A stretch of DNA of 64,000 nt, taken from Bacteroidota bacterium (GTDB lineage Bacteria > Bacteroidota > Bacteroidia > Chitinophagales > Chitinophagaceae). The notes below the pieces were generated by a model. That model was given only the letters and a program-made list of their open reading frames with translations. It made no database searches and was not told where the DNA came from. Below, in pieces: positions 36,033 to 44,139 of the stretch. Position numbers and translations under genes: made by a program. Location of the stretch: NCBI GenBank assembly GCA_025363385.1, contig JANYEA010000137.1, positions 1 to 64,000 on the forward strand, written 5' to 3'. How positions within the stretch are numbered: the first letter of the stretch is position 1; each line of letters begins with the position of its first letter.

Positions 36033-36100
36033 CCACCCCAGCTGTATGCCGAGTCCGGCATTTGCGTCCCCTCCATCGCATGCGATGGAGGGGAAACCTT
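36033..36100. repeat. REP-like palindromic repeat, copy 2
   Basis: The core at 36068-36093 is the same perfect 26-base palindrome as at 1817-1842, again followed by AAAC and a T-run. The shared upstream block CCACCCC-N2-CTGT is at 36033-36045. Between them sits an extra hairpin, ATGCCG-AGTC-CGGCAT (36046-36061), not found in copy 1. The copy lies between two convergent genes, where it could act as a bidirectional terminator. Confidence 0.85.
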
Positions 36101-36131
36101 TTTTTAATACCTATTTTTCTTCACTTCACAC

Positions 36132-36167
36132 TTCTTCACTTCTCACTTCTCACTTCTCACTTCTCAC
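36132..36167. repeat. Seven-base tandem repeat at a gene end
   Basis: TTCTCAC is repeated four times without change at 36140-36167, after a degenerate eight-base unit at 36132-36139. The stop codon of the minus-strand amidohydrolase gene (36157-36159) and its last residues (SEK) are made of this repeat. Such repeats gain and lose units by slippage; here that would alter only the C-terminal tail. Confidence 0.85.
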
Positions 36168-37440
36168 TTTTATATACTACTCCGTTTTTCATCACAAAGG
36201 AAACCTTTCCCATTACTTGCACATCTTTTGTAGGATCTCCGTCTACTGCGATGATATCTGCGTATTTTCCTTTTTCAATAGAGCCTAAAATATCGCTTAC
36301 ACCAAGCAGATCTGCTGCATTTACTGTGGCAGATTGAATGCATTCTAAGATTGGCATACCCGCTTCTGTCATGTAAACAAATTCCAACCAATTCTTTCCG
36401 TGCGCATACACACCGGCATCGGTACCGAATGCAATTTTTACACCAGCCTTATATGCTTTTGCAAAAGTTGCTTGAATATAGGTACCTACCACGGCAGCTT
36501 TTACACGAACAACTTCCGGATAGTATCCTGGAATCTTTGCAGAATCTGCGGATGATTTACCTGCTATAATAGTTGGCACCAAATATGTGCCATGTTGTTT
36601 CATTAATTGCATGATTTCATCGGTCATGTAAGTTCCGTGTTCAATTGAATTTACACCTGCTAAAACCGCGCGCTTCATTCCTTCCGCACCATGTGCGTGA
36701 GCAGCCACTTTAAACCCATAATCTTTAGCAGTGCTTACGATCATACGAATTTCCTCTTCAGTAAACTGAGCACCACTTCCATCTTTTGCCATACTTAACA
36801 CACCACCAGTGGCAGTTATTTTAATTAGGTCAGCACCAGTTTTATAGCGCATCCGAACGGCTTTAGCACAATCTGCTAAACCATTTACAACGCCTTCATC
36901 AGGTCCTGGATCGCCCATCAGGTCTTCGCGATAATTATTGGTGGGGTCTGCATGTCCTCCAGTGGTTGCCAAAGATTTTCCTGCAGTATAAATTCTTGGT
37001 CCTTTTATCAGTCCTTTATTAATCGCATTTCTCAAAGAAATATTCACACCGCTTCCGCCCAAATCGCGAAGGGTGGTAAAGCCCGCCATAAAATCTTTTT
37101 CTACCAATCCAATTGCGCCGTAAGCCCGATCGGATTTATTTTTTGTGAACCCATCAATATATCGGGTAGGACTGGTTTCTTCTTCCACATGTACGTGCAT
37201 ATCCATCAAACCTGGCATGACCGTTTTAGATTTTAAATCAATTATTTTATCAGTAGTTTCTGCTTTTGCAAATCCCTTTTGCACTTCATTGATGGTGTTA
37301 CCGATTATAATAATCGACATTTCTTTTTGAACCTGCAAGGTTGTTACATCAATTAACTGACCACAATAAATGATGGTTTTTTGTGCATAGGCAAATTGCA
37401 TCAAAACAAAAAGGGATAATCCCAGAAAGCATTTTTTCAT
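36157..37440 (-). CDS. Exported metal-dependent amidohydrolase
   Basis: A 427-residue amidohydrolase with a signal peptide (MKKCFLGLSLFVLMQFAYAQ). Metal-site motifs are MDMHVHVE (HxH), a Lys in GADLIKITATGG, KVAAHAHG, SIEHGTYM and FGTDAGV, as in imidazolonepropionase-like and prolidase-like exported hydrolases of the superfamily. The probable job is cleavage of small peptides or cyclic amides outside the cytoplasm; the substrate is unknown. It is a single gene. Its stop codon lies within a seven-base tandem repeat. Confidence 0.88.
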   Translation of the reverse strand: MKKCFLGLSLFVLMQFAYAQKTIIYCGQLIDVTTLQVQKEMSIIIIGNTINEVQKGFAKAETTDKIIDLKSKTVMPGLMDMHVHVEEETSPTRYIDGFTKNKSDRAYGAIGLVEKDFMAGFTTLRDLGGSGVNISLRNAINKGLIKGPRIYTAGKSLATTGGHADPTNNYREDLMGDPGPDEGVVNGLADCAKAVRMRYKTGADLIKITATGGVLSMAKDGSGAQFTEEEIRMIVSTAKDYGFKVAAHAHGAEGMKRAVLAGVNSIEHGTYMTDEIMQLMKQHGTYLVPTIIAGKSSADSAKIPGYYPEVVRVKAAVVGTYIQATFAKAYKAGVKIAFGTDAGVYAHGKNWLEFVYMTEAGMPILECIQSATVNAADLLGVSDILGSIEKGKYADIIAVDGDPTKDVQVMGKVSFVMKNGVVYKSEK

Positions 37441-37498
37441 ACTTATATTATTTAGAGTAAGATAGTACGAAACAATTTTCTATCAAAAAAATAAAAAA

Positions 37499-37516
37499 CC
37501 CCGATAATTATCGGGG
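37499..37516 (-). terminator. Intrinsic terminator after the peroxiredoxin gene
   Basis: CCCCGATAATTATCGGGG is a perfect 18-base palindrome, followed on the minus strand by TTTTTTATTTTTTT. It lies about 40 bases after the peroxiredoxin stop. Confidence 0.85.
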
Positions 37517-37556
37517 CCTGATTTAATAAGTAACAATTAAGATATAATAAAAAGTC

Positions 37557-38195
37557 TTAGTTTTTATTTGGCTGTGGTGTATAACGCAGGTATGGTTTTA
37601 CTACTTTAACTCCTTTAGGGAATTTTAAATAGGCATCTTCCGTTTTAATGGCAGGAACTACTATTACATCTTCACCGTCTTTCCAATCTGCAGGGGTAGC
37701 CACACTATATTGTGCAGTTAATTGTAATGAATCGATTACACGTAAAACTTCTACAAAATTTCTACCGGTAGAAGCTGGATATGTAATAAATAATTTTACT
37801 TTTTTGTCTGGTCCGATAATGAATAAAGAACGAACTGTAAATGTTTCTGATGCATTTGGATGTATCATATCATAAGCATTAGCGATGGCTTTATCTTCAT
37901 CAGCTACAATGGGAAATCCAACATTTACGTGCTGCGTTTCATTAATATCTTCAATCCATTTGTTGTGACTCACTACTCCATCAACACTTAATGCCAATAC
38001 CTTTACATTGCGTTTTGCAAATTCTGCAGCTAAGGAAGCTGTTCTTCCTAACTCGGTGGTACAAACAGGCGTAAAATCGGCTGGATGTGAAAATAAAACT
38101 CCCCAGCTAGTTCCAAGATATTCATGGAAATCGATGGGACCTAAAGAAGTATTTGCCTGAAAGTTGGGTGCGATGTCGCCTAAACGTAAGCTCAT
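37557..38195 (-). CDS. 1-Cys peroxiredoxin (Prx6 type)
   Basis: A 212-residue peroxidase of the AhpC/TSA superfamily. The peroxidatic Cys45 lies in HPADFTPVCTTELG, and there is no other cysteine in the protein, which makes it a true 1-Cys enzyme. The C-terminal extension with WKDGEDVIVVPAI and LRYTPQPN is typical of Prx6. It reduces hydrogen peroxide and organic peroxides with an external thiol donor that is not encoded nearby. The gene is single, with its own strong terminator. Confidence 0.93.
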   Translation of the reverse strand: MSLRLGDIAPNFQANTSLGPIDFHEYLGTSWGVLFSHPADFTPVCTTELGRTASLAAEFAKRNVKVLALSVDGVVSHNKWIEDINETQHVNVGFPIVADEDKAIANAYDMIHPNASETFTVRSLFIIGPDKKVKLFITYPASTGRNFVEVLRVIDSLQLTAQYSVATPADWKDGEDVIVVPAIKTEDAYLKFPKGVKVVKPYLRYTPQPNKN

Positions 38196-38268
38196 ATGAT
38201 TTGTTTTTTTATATTGAAAGCTAAATTATGCATTTCCTACTAAAAAAGTAGAGTAATTGAAAAAAATA

Positions 38269-39429
38269 TTATTCTTCGGTTTTTTTTACGGTTCTTGCTT
38301 TTTGCAGAAGGCCCTTTCCAAACTTATCTTTTACTGCATCAATTGCCTTATACAAATTGTTTTTTTTCTCAGCATCATCAAATAAACTTCCCTGTGTTGC
38401 CTCATTCGTTAACTCGCTTAATCTCACTCCCACTAAGCGAACCGGCTCGCCACTTCTGTAAAGTTTATGAAAAAGGTCTATCGCCTGCGGTATCAATTCA
38501 TCGTCCCTAAATGTATAATCAATGGTAGTTTGCCTTGAAGTAGTTTCAAAATCAGGATATCTGATTTTTACAGCAATACATCCCGTTAATTTCTCATCCT
38601 TTCTCAATTCGTAAGCTACTTTTTCGGTCATCCGCACCAATTCGCTCAACAAAAAATCCAGGTCTGATTTATTTTCTTCAAAAGTATTTTCAGTGGATAT
38701 AGATTTTGCTTCATGATAGGGATGTACTTCACCATGATGAATTCCCTGAGATTTTCTCCAAAGATCGGCACCATAGTTTCCCATTTTTTTCTCTAGTATG
38801 TCAACAGGCGTTTCACTCAATTGCTGAATGGTATAAATGCCCATTGCTTTTAATTTTTCAAAAGTATGTTCACCTACTCCAGAAAATTTACTAACAGACA
38901 ATGGGGCCAAAAATATTTTTTCCATACCTGGTTGTACAAATAAATACCCATTAGGTTTGGCTTCATCTGTAGCAATTTTAGCCACCATTTTATTGGTAGC
39001 TAAACCAAATGAAATGGGCAAGCCCGTTTTTTCAATGATCTCATTGCGCAAATCAATGGTCCATTGATAAGGGTCAAAGAATTTGTCCATCCCGGTCAGG
39101 TCTATATAAAATTCATCGATAGAAGCCTTTTCAAATAATGGTGCTTTTGCAGCAATAATATCGGTAACCATTCTACTATACTTGCTGTATTCTCCACGGG
39201 TGCCAAGAACAAGTATGGCGTGGGGGCAAAGTTTCATAGCCTGCTTCATAGGCATGGCGCTTCGAACTCCAAATTTTCTTGCTTCGTAACTACAGGTTGT
39301 AACCACACCCCTGTCTTTCGAACCGCCTACTATCACTGCTTTCCCTTTGAGTGTAGGATCGTTCAAAACCTCCACACTTACAAAAAAAGAGTCGAGGTCG
39401 AAATGGGCAATATAGCGCTGTGGAGGCAT
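38269..39429 (-). CDS. dinB: DNA polymerase IV
   Basis: A 386-residue Y-family translesion polymerase. The catalytic carboxylates lie in AHFDLDSFFVSVE (near the N-terminus) and ASIDEFYIDLTGMD. A helix-hairpin-helix segment (KFSGVGEHTFEKLKAMGI) and a little-finger domain follow. I do not see a clear QLxLF-type clamp-binding peptide at the basic C-terminus. No LexA box could be recognised upstream. A REP-like palindrome lies 49 bases before the start. Confidence 0.95.
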   Translation of the reverse strand: MPPQRYIAHFDLDSFFVSVEVLNDPTLKGKAVIVGGSKDRGVVTTCSYEARKFGVRSAMPMKQAMKLCPHAILVLGTRGEYSKYSRMVTDIIAAKAPLFEKASIDEFYIDLTGMDKFFDPYQWTIDLRNEIIEKTGLPISFGLATNKMVAKIATDEAKPNGYLFVQPGMEKIFLAPLSVSKFSGVGEHTFEKLKAMGIYTIQQLSETPVDILEKKMGNYGADLWRKSQGIHHGEVHPYHEAKSISTENTFEENKSDLDFLLSELVRMTEKVAYELRKDEKLTGCIAVKIRYPDFETTSRQTTIDYTFRDDELIPQAIDLFHKLYRSGEPVRLVGVRLSELTNEATQGSLFDDAEKKNNLYKAIDAVKDKFGKGLLQKARTVKKTEE

Positions 39430-39477
39430 TTCACTAAGTTAAGGAGAAGAGAATAAATATCTGAAGAGAATCAGCCA

Positions 39478-39503
39478 CCCCTCCATCGCATGCGCTGGAA
39501 GGG
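39478..39503. repeat. REP-like palindromic repeat, copy 3 (diverged)
   Basis: The left half, CCCCTCCATCGCATGCG, equals the other copies; the right half has two substitutions (GCTGGAAGGG), so the hairpin is imperfect. It is followed by GAAAC as in the others, and preceded by CAGCCA as in copy 1. It lies between the start of dinB and the end of the thioesterase gene. Confidence 0.8.
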
Positions 39504-39534
39504 AAACTATCATACAATTAGTTTTTTAATTTTC

Positions 39535-39927
39535 TTAATCAAAAACGGCCTTGATGGCCTCATCAATTCTTCTAGGTCGGCCTGTTTTTTTATCGAGCAT
39601 CACCCAGCAACTTTTTGCCGTGATGATTTTTTTTTGATCACTCACACGAATGATTTCGTAGTGACGGTCCCAGGTTACTGCGGTGGCTTTCCCGGTATGT
39701 GTTTTTAAAAGAAGGGTATCATTTAAAACTGCTGGAAAATGATAATCAATTTCATGACGCCTAACTACCCAAATAATTTCTTCGTTCAATTCCGGAAATG
39801 AAATACTATACCAATGTTGCATAGCAATATCTTGCATGAATTGCACATACATAACATTATTCACATGATTCAAATCATCTAGGTGTTCAGGGAGAACCAC
39901 CATGGTATTTTCAAAATGATGCGCCAT
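39535..39927 (-). CDS. Acyl-CoA thioesterase, hotdog fold
   Basis: A 130-residue 4-hydroxybenzoyl-CoA-thioesterase-like protein. The segment HLDDLNHVNNVMYVQFMQDIA carries the Asp and His of the family's active helix (split here in description), and RRHEIDYHFPAVLND follows. Such enzymes hydrolyse acyl-CoA thioesters of unknown chain in vivo. It lies 14 bases after rimM and is probably the last gene of the rpsP-rimM unit. There is no known functional tie to ribosomes. Confidence 0.85.
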   Translation of the reverse strand: MAHHFENTMVVLPEHLDDLNHVNNVMYVQFMQDIAMQHWYSISFPELNEEIIWVVRRHEIDYHFPAVLNDTLLLKTHTGKATAVTWDRHYEIIRVSDQKKIITAKSCWVMLDKKTGRPRRIDEAIKAVFD

Positions 39928-39941
39928 GAATCGTATTTTAT

Positions 39942-40460
39942 TTAGCTGGTATAAATTTCCAACAATCCATCTGGCAATATCACATGCACTTGTTTTTTTG
40001 CATGATCAATTTTATCCAAACTTTCATCGTGTAAAGGAATTAATACTTCTTTCTCTTTATAAGTAATCCTTAATAAAATTTGATGAGGCTGATTGATCAC
40101 TTCTTCAATGGGTGCCAGCATTTCCCCTTCATTAATTAATGTGTATCCCAATAAAGCAATCGGGGCAGACTTTCCAACCAACGACCTAAAATCGGTTTCT
40201 GTAACCCATGCATTTCTACTTACCAAACGTGCAGCAGATTCTTTGGTATTGATTCCCTCAAATTTTACATAGGTTTCTTCGTGATTTGCAGCTTTTGCCG
40301 TTTCAACAAAATAAGGCAGGTAATTTCCTTTTTGTTCTTCTACAAAAATCACTTCGATTCCTTTGAATGGCGATTTCTTCCCTAATTCATGTTTTAAGAT
40401 CATTTCGCCTTTCAAACCAAAACTCGCAACCAGTTTTCCAATATGTATGTATTCGCTCAT
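39942..40460 (-). CDS. rimM: 16S rRNA processing protein RimM
   Basis: A 172-residue assembly factor for the 30S subunit head, acting with ribosomal protein S19. It has an N-terminal beta-barrel (YIHIGKLVASFGLKGEM) and a C-terminal PRC-barrel part (VLIPLHDESLDKIDHAKKQV). A TTG at 40466 keeps the frame open, but the ATG at 40460 is the likely start. It follows rpsP as in many bacteria; trmD, often next in line, is absent here and found at 51252. Confidence 0.94.
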   Translation of the reverse strand: MSEYIHIGKLVASFGLKGEMILKHELGKKSPFKGIEVIFVEEQKGNYLPYFVETAKAANHEETYVKFEGINTKESAARLVSRNAWVTETDFRSLVGKSAPIALLGYTLINEGEMLAPIEEVINQPHQILLRITYKEKEVLIPLHDESLDKIDHAKKQVHVILPDGLLEIYTS

Positions 40461-40493
40461 GTACAAAAATTAAAGAGGATGGATCCTCATTAA

Positions 40494-40531
40494 AACAATA
40501 AGTCCCGGCAATTGCCAGGACTCAAATTGTT
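40494..40531 (-). terminator. Hairpin between rpsP and rimM
   Basis: Arms AACAAT/ATTGTT and AGTCC/GGACT flank the palindrome GGCAATTGCC. The minus strand continues TTTTAATG. It may be a leaky terminator or processing site that lowers rimM output relative to rpsP. Confidence 0.5.
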
Positions 40532-40563
40532 TGCAGAATAACTTCTTTTCAGAACATATCTTA

Positions 40564-41022
40564 CTAAGCTTCAGTCTGGCTTTCAGGAGCAGCTTCTTGA
40601 GTGGTTTCTACCTTTTTTGCAACAGGTGTGTACACTTTTTTAGCTCTTTCAGCTTTCTTGTGAGCATCATTCCGACGAGTAATTTGTGCTTCATGACTGT
40701 TATGCCATTCCTGGAATTTGGTCATTGCAGCTGCATCATCAAATAGACCCAATTTAACACCACGTAAAAGGTGTTTCAGGTACAATACGCCTTTGAAAGA
40801 CAAAATACGACGAACAGTGTCGGTGGGTTGAGCACCTTTGTTCAGCCACTCTAATGCTTTTTGACGGTCTAATTGAATGCTTGCAGGAACTGTAAGCGGG
40901 TTGTAAGTACCCAATTTTTGGATAAACTTACCATCTCTTGGAGCACGGGCATCAGCCACTACAATAAAGTAGAAAGGGCGTTTTTTGCTACCATGTCTCT
41001 GTAGTCTCATTTTTACTGCCAT
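40564..41022 (-). CDS. rpsP: 30S ribosomal protein S16
   Basis: A 152-residue S16. The first 80 or so residues are the conserved domain ([58 protein letters not shown]). The remaining 70 form a charged Lys/Glu/Ala tail, giving nearly twice the size of E. coli S16. Such tails are usual in Bacteroidota. The gene heads rpsP-rimM-thioesterase and has a good promoter with a stem-loop at the predicted mRNA 5' end. Confidence 0.97.
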   Translation of the reverse strand: MAVKMRLQRHGSKKRPFYFIVVADARAPRDGKFIQKLGTYNPLTVPASIQLDRQKALEWLNKGAQPTDTVRRILSFKGVLYLKHLLRGVKLGLFDDAAAMTKFQEWHNSHEAQITRRNDAHKKAERAKKVYTPVAKKVETTQEAAPESQTEA

Positions 41023-41060
41023 GTTAAATAGAAATTTATAGGCTTTAATAAATTGGTTAA

Positions 41061-41080
41061 TCCAACTAAGAATAGTTGGA
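41061..41080 (-). promoter_or_regulatory. Stem-loop at the 5' end of the rpsP mRNA
   Basis: TCCAACTA (41061-41068) and TAGTTGGA (41073-41080) form a perfect 8-bp stem with a four-base loop. It begins where the promoter box at 41084-41091 predicts the transcript to start, and 38 bases remain to the ATG. A role as stabiliser or as a site for feedback by S16 is possible but unproven. Confidence 0.5.
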
Positions 41081-41083
41081 GGG

Positions 41084-41114
41084 CAAAAGTAATAGGAAAA
41101 CCCTTTCCATCCAA
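41084..41114 (-). promoter_or_regulatory. rpsP promoter (TTG-N20-TACTTTTG)
   Basis: On the minus strand TACTTTTG (41084-41091) fully matches TAnnTTTG and has TTG 20 bases upstream, within the normal Bacteroidota spacing. The start of transcription is predicted near 41079. Confidence 0.65.
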
Positions 41115-41180
41115 GTTTGTATGTAAAGGAATTGTTAGAATCCTTATTTACCTGTCTTTTGTACTGTAATCCAACTTTTT

Positions 41181-42503
41181 TTAACGTCTCATACCAGGCA
41201 TCCGTCCACCCATTGGCATGTTATTCATCATTTTCATCATTTGTTTCATTTGCTCGAATTGCTTCATAAAAGCATTTACTTCGGTCAGATCTTTACCACA
41301 TCCTTTGGCAATTCTTGCTTTTCTGCTCGGATTTAGCAGGTCTGGGTTAGCTCTTTCCAAGGGTGTCATCGATTTAATGATGGCTTCGATTCCTTTAAAA
41401 GCATCGTCATTAATATCTACATCCTTGATAGCTTTACCTACACCAGGGATCATGCCCATCAGGTCTTTCAGGTTACCCATTTTTTTGATCTGCTGTAACT
41501 GATCTAAAAAATCCTGAAAATCGAACTGATTCTTACGGATCTTTTTCTCTAATTTTTTGGCTTCTTCTTCATTGTATTGAGCCTGGGCTTTTTCTACTAA
41601 ACTGGTAATATCGCCCATTCCCAAAATACGCTGAGCCATTCTTTCTGGATAAAAGACATCCAGGGTATCCATCTTCTCACCTGAGCTTACGAACTTGATT
41701 GGCTTGTTAACCGTGTATTTGATCGATAAAGCCGCTCCACCCCTTGTATCACCATCTAATTTAGTAAGTACTACACCAGTAAAATCTAAGCGATCATTGA
41801 AAGATTTGGCTGTATTAACCGCATCCTGACCGGTCATTGAATCCACCACAAATAAGATCTCCTGTGGATTTACAGCAGCTTTTACATTGGCTACTTCTGT
41901 CATCATTACCTCATCAATTGCTAAGCGTCCAGCCGTATCGATGATCACTACATTTTTATTGGTTGCCTTTGCTTCCTTAATTGCATTCTGTGCAATGGCA
42001 ACTGCATCTTTATTTTCTCTTTCACTATAAACAGTTACACCAATTTGTTCTGCTAAAACGGTTAACTGATCAATCGCTGCTGGGCGATAAATATCACAGG
42101 CAACCACCATGGGTGATTTGCCTTTTTGCGTTTTTAAATAATTGGCTAATTTTCCAGTGAAAGTTGTTTTACCACTACCTTGTAGGCCGGCAATCAATAT
42201 TACTGCAGGGTTTCCGGTTATAATAAATTGCGCTTCTGAACCACCCATTAATTCGGTTAGTTCATCTTGTACAATTTTAATCATTAACTGCCCCGGACTG
42301 ATCGCATTGATTACTTTTTCGCCAGTTGCTTTCTCCTTTACTTTATCAGTAAATTCTTTAGCAATTTTATAGTTCACATCGGCATCAATTAATGCCTTGC
42401 GAATATCTTTTACAGTGTTGGCAATATTAAGGTCATTGATTCTGGCATCGCCCTTCAGGTTCTTAAAGGCCGACTCGAGTTTTTCACTTAAAGAATTAAA
42501 CAT
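41181..42503 (-). CDS. ffh: Signal recognition particle protein Ffh
   Basis: A 440-residue SRP54 GTPase. The N and G domains carry [15 protein letters not shown] (P-loop), DTAGRLAID and [10 protein letters not shown]. The C-terminal M domain ends in a methionine-rich tail ([18 protein letters not shown]), which binds signal sequences and 4.5S RNA. It targets membrane and exported proteins to the Sec translocon through FtsY. It is preceded by its own promoter box and a hairpin, downstream of the sigma gene. Confidence 0.97.
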   Translation of the reverse strand: MFNSLSEKLESAFKNLKGDARINDLNIANTVKDIRKALIDADVNYKIAKEFTDKVKEKATGEKVINAISPGQLMIKIVQDELTELMGGSEAQFIITGNPAVILIAGLQGSGKTTFTGKLANYLKTQKGKSPMVVACDIYRPAAIDQLTVLAEQIGVTVYSERENKDAVAIAQNAIKEAKATNKNVVIIDTAGRLAIDEVMMTEVANVKAAVNPQEILFVVDSMTGQDAVNTAKSFNDRLDFTGVVLTKLDGDTRGGAALSIKYTVNKPIKFVSSGEKMDTLDVFYPERMAQRILGMGDITSLVEKAQAQYNEEEAKKLEKKIRKNQFDFQDFLDQLQQIKKMGNLKDLMGMIPGVGKAIKDVDINDDAFKGIEAIIKSMTPLERANPDLLNPSRKARIAKGCGKDLTEVNAFMKQFEQMKQMMKMMNNMPMGGRMPGMRR

Positions 42504-42533
42504 AGTTCGCTGCTTTCAAATCTTTCACTAAAA

Positions 42534-42556
42534 AAAGTGAACAGAAGGTTCACTTT
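42534..42556 (-). terminator. Terminator-like hairpin in the ffh leader
   Basis: AAAGTGAAC and GTTCACTTT form a 9-bp stem with a five-base loop, followed on the minus strand by TTTT. It can end the sigma-gene transcript. However, a -7 box lies upstream of it, so an ffh transcript from that box would start with the same hairpin and could be attenuated by it. Confidence 0.6.
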
Positions 42557-42565
42557 AATGAGGTG

Positions 42566-42573
42566 CAAATATA
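42566..42573 (-). promoter_or_regulatory. Candidate -7 box of ffh
   Basis: The minus strand reads TATATTTG, a full TAnnTTTG match, 15 bases after the sigma-gene stop, with a TTG 15 bases upstream (short spacing). The predicted RNA start is about five bases before the hairpin at 42556-42534. Confidence 0.45.
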
Positions 42574-42587
42574 GGTTCTAAAAGCGT

Positions 42588-43454
42588 TCAACCTAAGTAA
42601 ACCCTGAGGTGTTTACACCGATTGGTGCTACGAAGTTTGGTAAGGGCCTTGTCTTTGATCTGCCGAACCCTTTCGCGGGTTAGATTATATCTTTCCCCAA
42701 TATCTTCTAAACTTAATGGATGATCTACGCCAATACCAAAGAAATAGCAAACCACATCTTTTTGCCGCTCCGTTAAAGTGCGCAGGCTTCTTTCAATTTC
42801 TAGCCTTAAAGATTCTACGTGTTCTAATTTACCATCTGTTTTTTCTGCGTTGGGGTTTTCCATAAGGTCCATCAATGTACCATCTTCCCCATCCGATAGT
42901 GGGGTATCCATGCTAATATGCCTAAAACCAACATTCATGGTAGCCGTAACCTCATCAATCCCAATATCTAATATATCAGCAAGTTCTTCTGGTGAAGGTT
43001 CCCTTTCAAATTCCTGTTCTAATTGCTGGTAGGCTTTACTGATTCTGTTGGTAAGTCCCACTTTGTTCAATGGCAGCCTTACGATCCTGCTTTGCTCTGC
43101 CAAAGCTTGCAGAATGCTCTGCCGAATCCACCAAACTGCATATGAAATGAACTTAAAACCCCGGGTTTCATCAAACCGAAGGGCGGATTTAATCAACCCC
43201 AAATTCCCTTCATTGATTAAATCTGGAAGGGTAAGTCCTTGATTTTGATACTGTTTTGCAACAGAAACCACAAAACGAAGGTTTGATTTAATGAGTTTTT
43301 CGAGGGCTCTCTCATCCCCATTTTTAATTCGGATTGCCAATTCAACCTCCTGTTCGGGAGAAATAAGCTCTACTTTCCCTATTTCCTGTAGGTATTTCTC
43401 CAAACTTTGGGACTCTCGATTCGTGATGGATTTAGAGATTTTTAGCTGACGCAT
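42588..43454 (-). CDS. rpoD: Primary sigma factor of RNA polymerase (RpoD/SigA, short Bacteroidota form)
   Basis: A 288-residue sigma-70 protein with regions 1.2, 2, 3 and 4 and no region 1.1. Region 2 has [19 protein letters not shown] and [15 protein letters not shown]; region 4 has the helix-turn-helix [19 protein letters not shown]. Short primary sigma factors are characteristic of Bacteroidota and read the TAnnTTTG promoters seen in this window. Two ATGs are in frame (43460 and 43454). The second gives [15 protein letters not shown], the usual start of homologues. Confidence 0.95.
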   Translation of the reverse strand: MRQLKISKSITNRESQSLEKYLQEIGKVELISPEQEVELAIRIKNGDERALEKLIKSNLRFVVSVAKQYQNQGLTLPDLINEGNLGLIKSALRFDETRGFKFISYAVWWIRQSILQALAEQSRIVRLPLNKVGLTNRISKAYQQLEQEFEREPSPEELADILDIGIDEVTATMNVGFRHISMDTPLSDGEDGTLMDLMENPNAEKTDGKLEHVESLRLEIERSLRTLTERQKDVVCYFFGIGVDHPLSLEDIGERYNLTRERVRQIKDKALTKLRSTNRCKHLRVYLG

Positions 43455-43460
43455 ACTCAT

Positions 43461-43755
43461 AAATGCCTATTTTATTGGTATATATATCCGATAATTTCTG
43501 ACAAACACTAGAGAGGGAGGCTCAACATTTCTTTTAAATCACAGAATGTTAAGAGCAATTTAACAAAAAATAATAGTTATTCAAAAAAAAATATTTTACC
43601 TAAATTATTATAAATCAAGCTGTTAAGAGATTATATTTCAGAAGACCATATATGTTAGCCCCAAATCGAGGTGTAAGAACAAAAAAACATTTGGTGAGGA
43701 AGGATTATTTTATATTATTGCAACCCTACGATTGATTGTCGCTAAATAAGAATTA
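43461..43755. promoter_or_regulatory. Divergent region between the sigma gene and the START-like gene
   Basis: No gene is visible in this AT-rich stretch. For the plus strand a promoter is likely: TTTG (43690-43693) is followed after 19 bases by TATTATTG (43713-43720), one base off TAnnTTTG, 35 bases before the ATG at 43756. For the sigma gene no clear box was found within 100 bases, which may mean a different promoter type or a long leader. Confidence 0.45.
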
Positions 43756-44139
43756 ATGAGCAAGAAGCAACTTTTTACTATAGAATTTCCAGTTAGATGT
43801 TCTCCGGGTATTTTATTTGAGTTTTTATCAACACCAGCAGGTTTACAAGAATGGTTTGCCGATAAAGTAGATGAATGGGAAAATGTGTACAGTTTTTCAT
43901 GGAGTGGTGGAGCTCCAGACAAGGCAGAAGTGGTAGATAAAGATGAGGATAAATTTATACGATACCACTGGTTACATTCTGAGAAAAACGAATATTTTGA
44001 ATTCAAAATCGAAAAAACTGAGATCTCTAATCAAACCATTTTGATCATCAAAGATTTTGCAGAAAAAAACGAAATAAAAGACCAAAGTCAATTATGGGAA
44101 TACCAGGTGAAAGAATTGTTTCACCGCTTAGGAGCCTAA
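43756..44139 (+). CDS. START-like / SRPBCC domain protein
   Basis: A 127-residue single-domain protein. It has the helix-grip pattern of the SRPBCC/AHSA1 superfamily: an initial strand FTIEFPVRCSP, then ILFEFLSTPAGLQEWFAD, a beta-sheet core and a long C-terminal helix (SQLWEYQVKELFHRLGA). Such proteins bind hydrophobic ligands or act as co-chaperones, but the function here is unknown. Its last 12 bases overlap the convergent gene at 44128. Confidence 0.82.
   Translation: MSKKQLFTIEFPVRCSPGILFEFLSTPAGLQEWFADKVDEWENVYSFSWSGGAPDKAEVVDKDEDKFIRYHWLHSEKNEYFEFKIEKTEISNQTILIIKDFAEKNEIKDQSQLWEYQVKELFHRLGA

Noticed and set aside
36046-36288. Small plus-strand frames beginning in the palindromic repeat
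   Set aside because: Their sequence is a translation of the palindrome and of the heptamer repeat, then antisense to the amidohydrolase gene.
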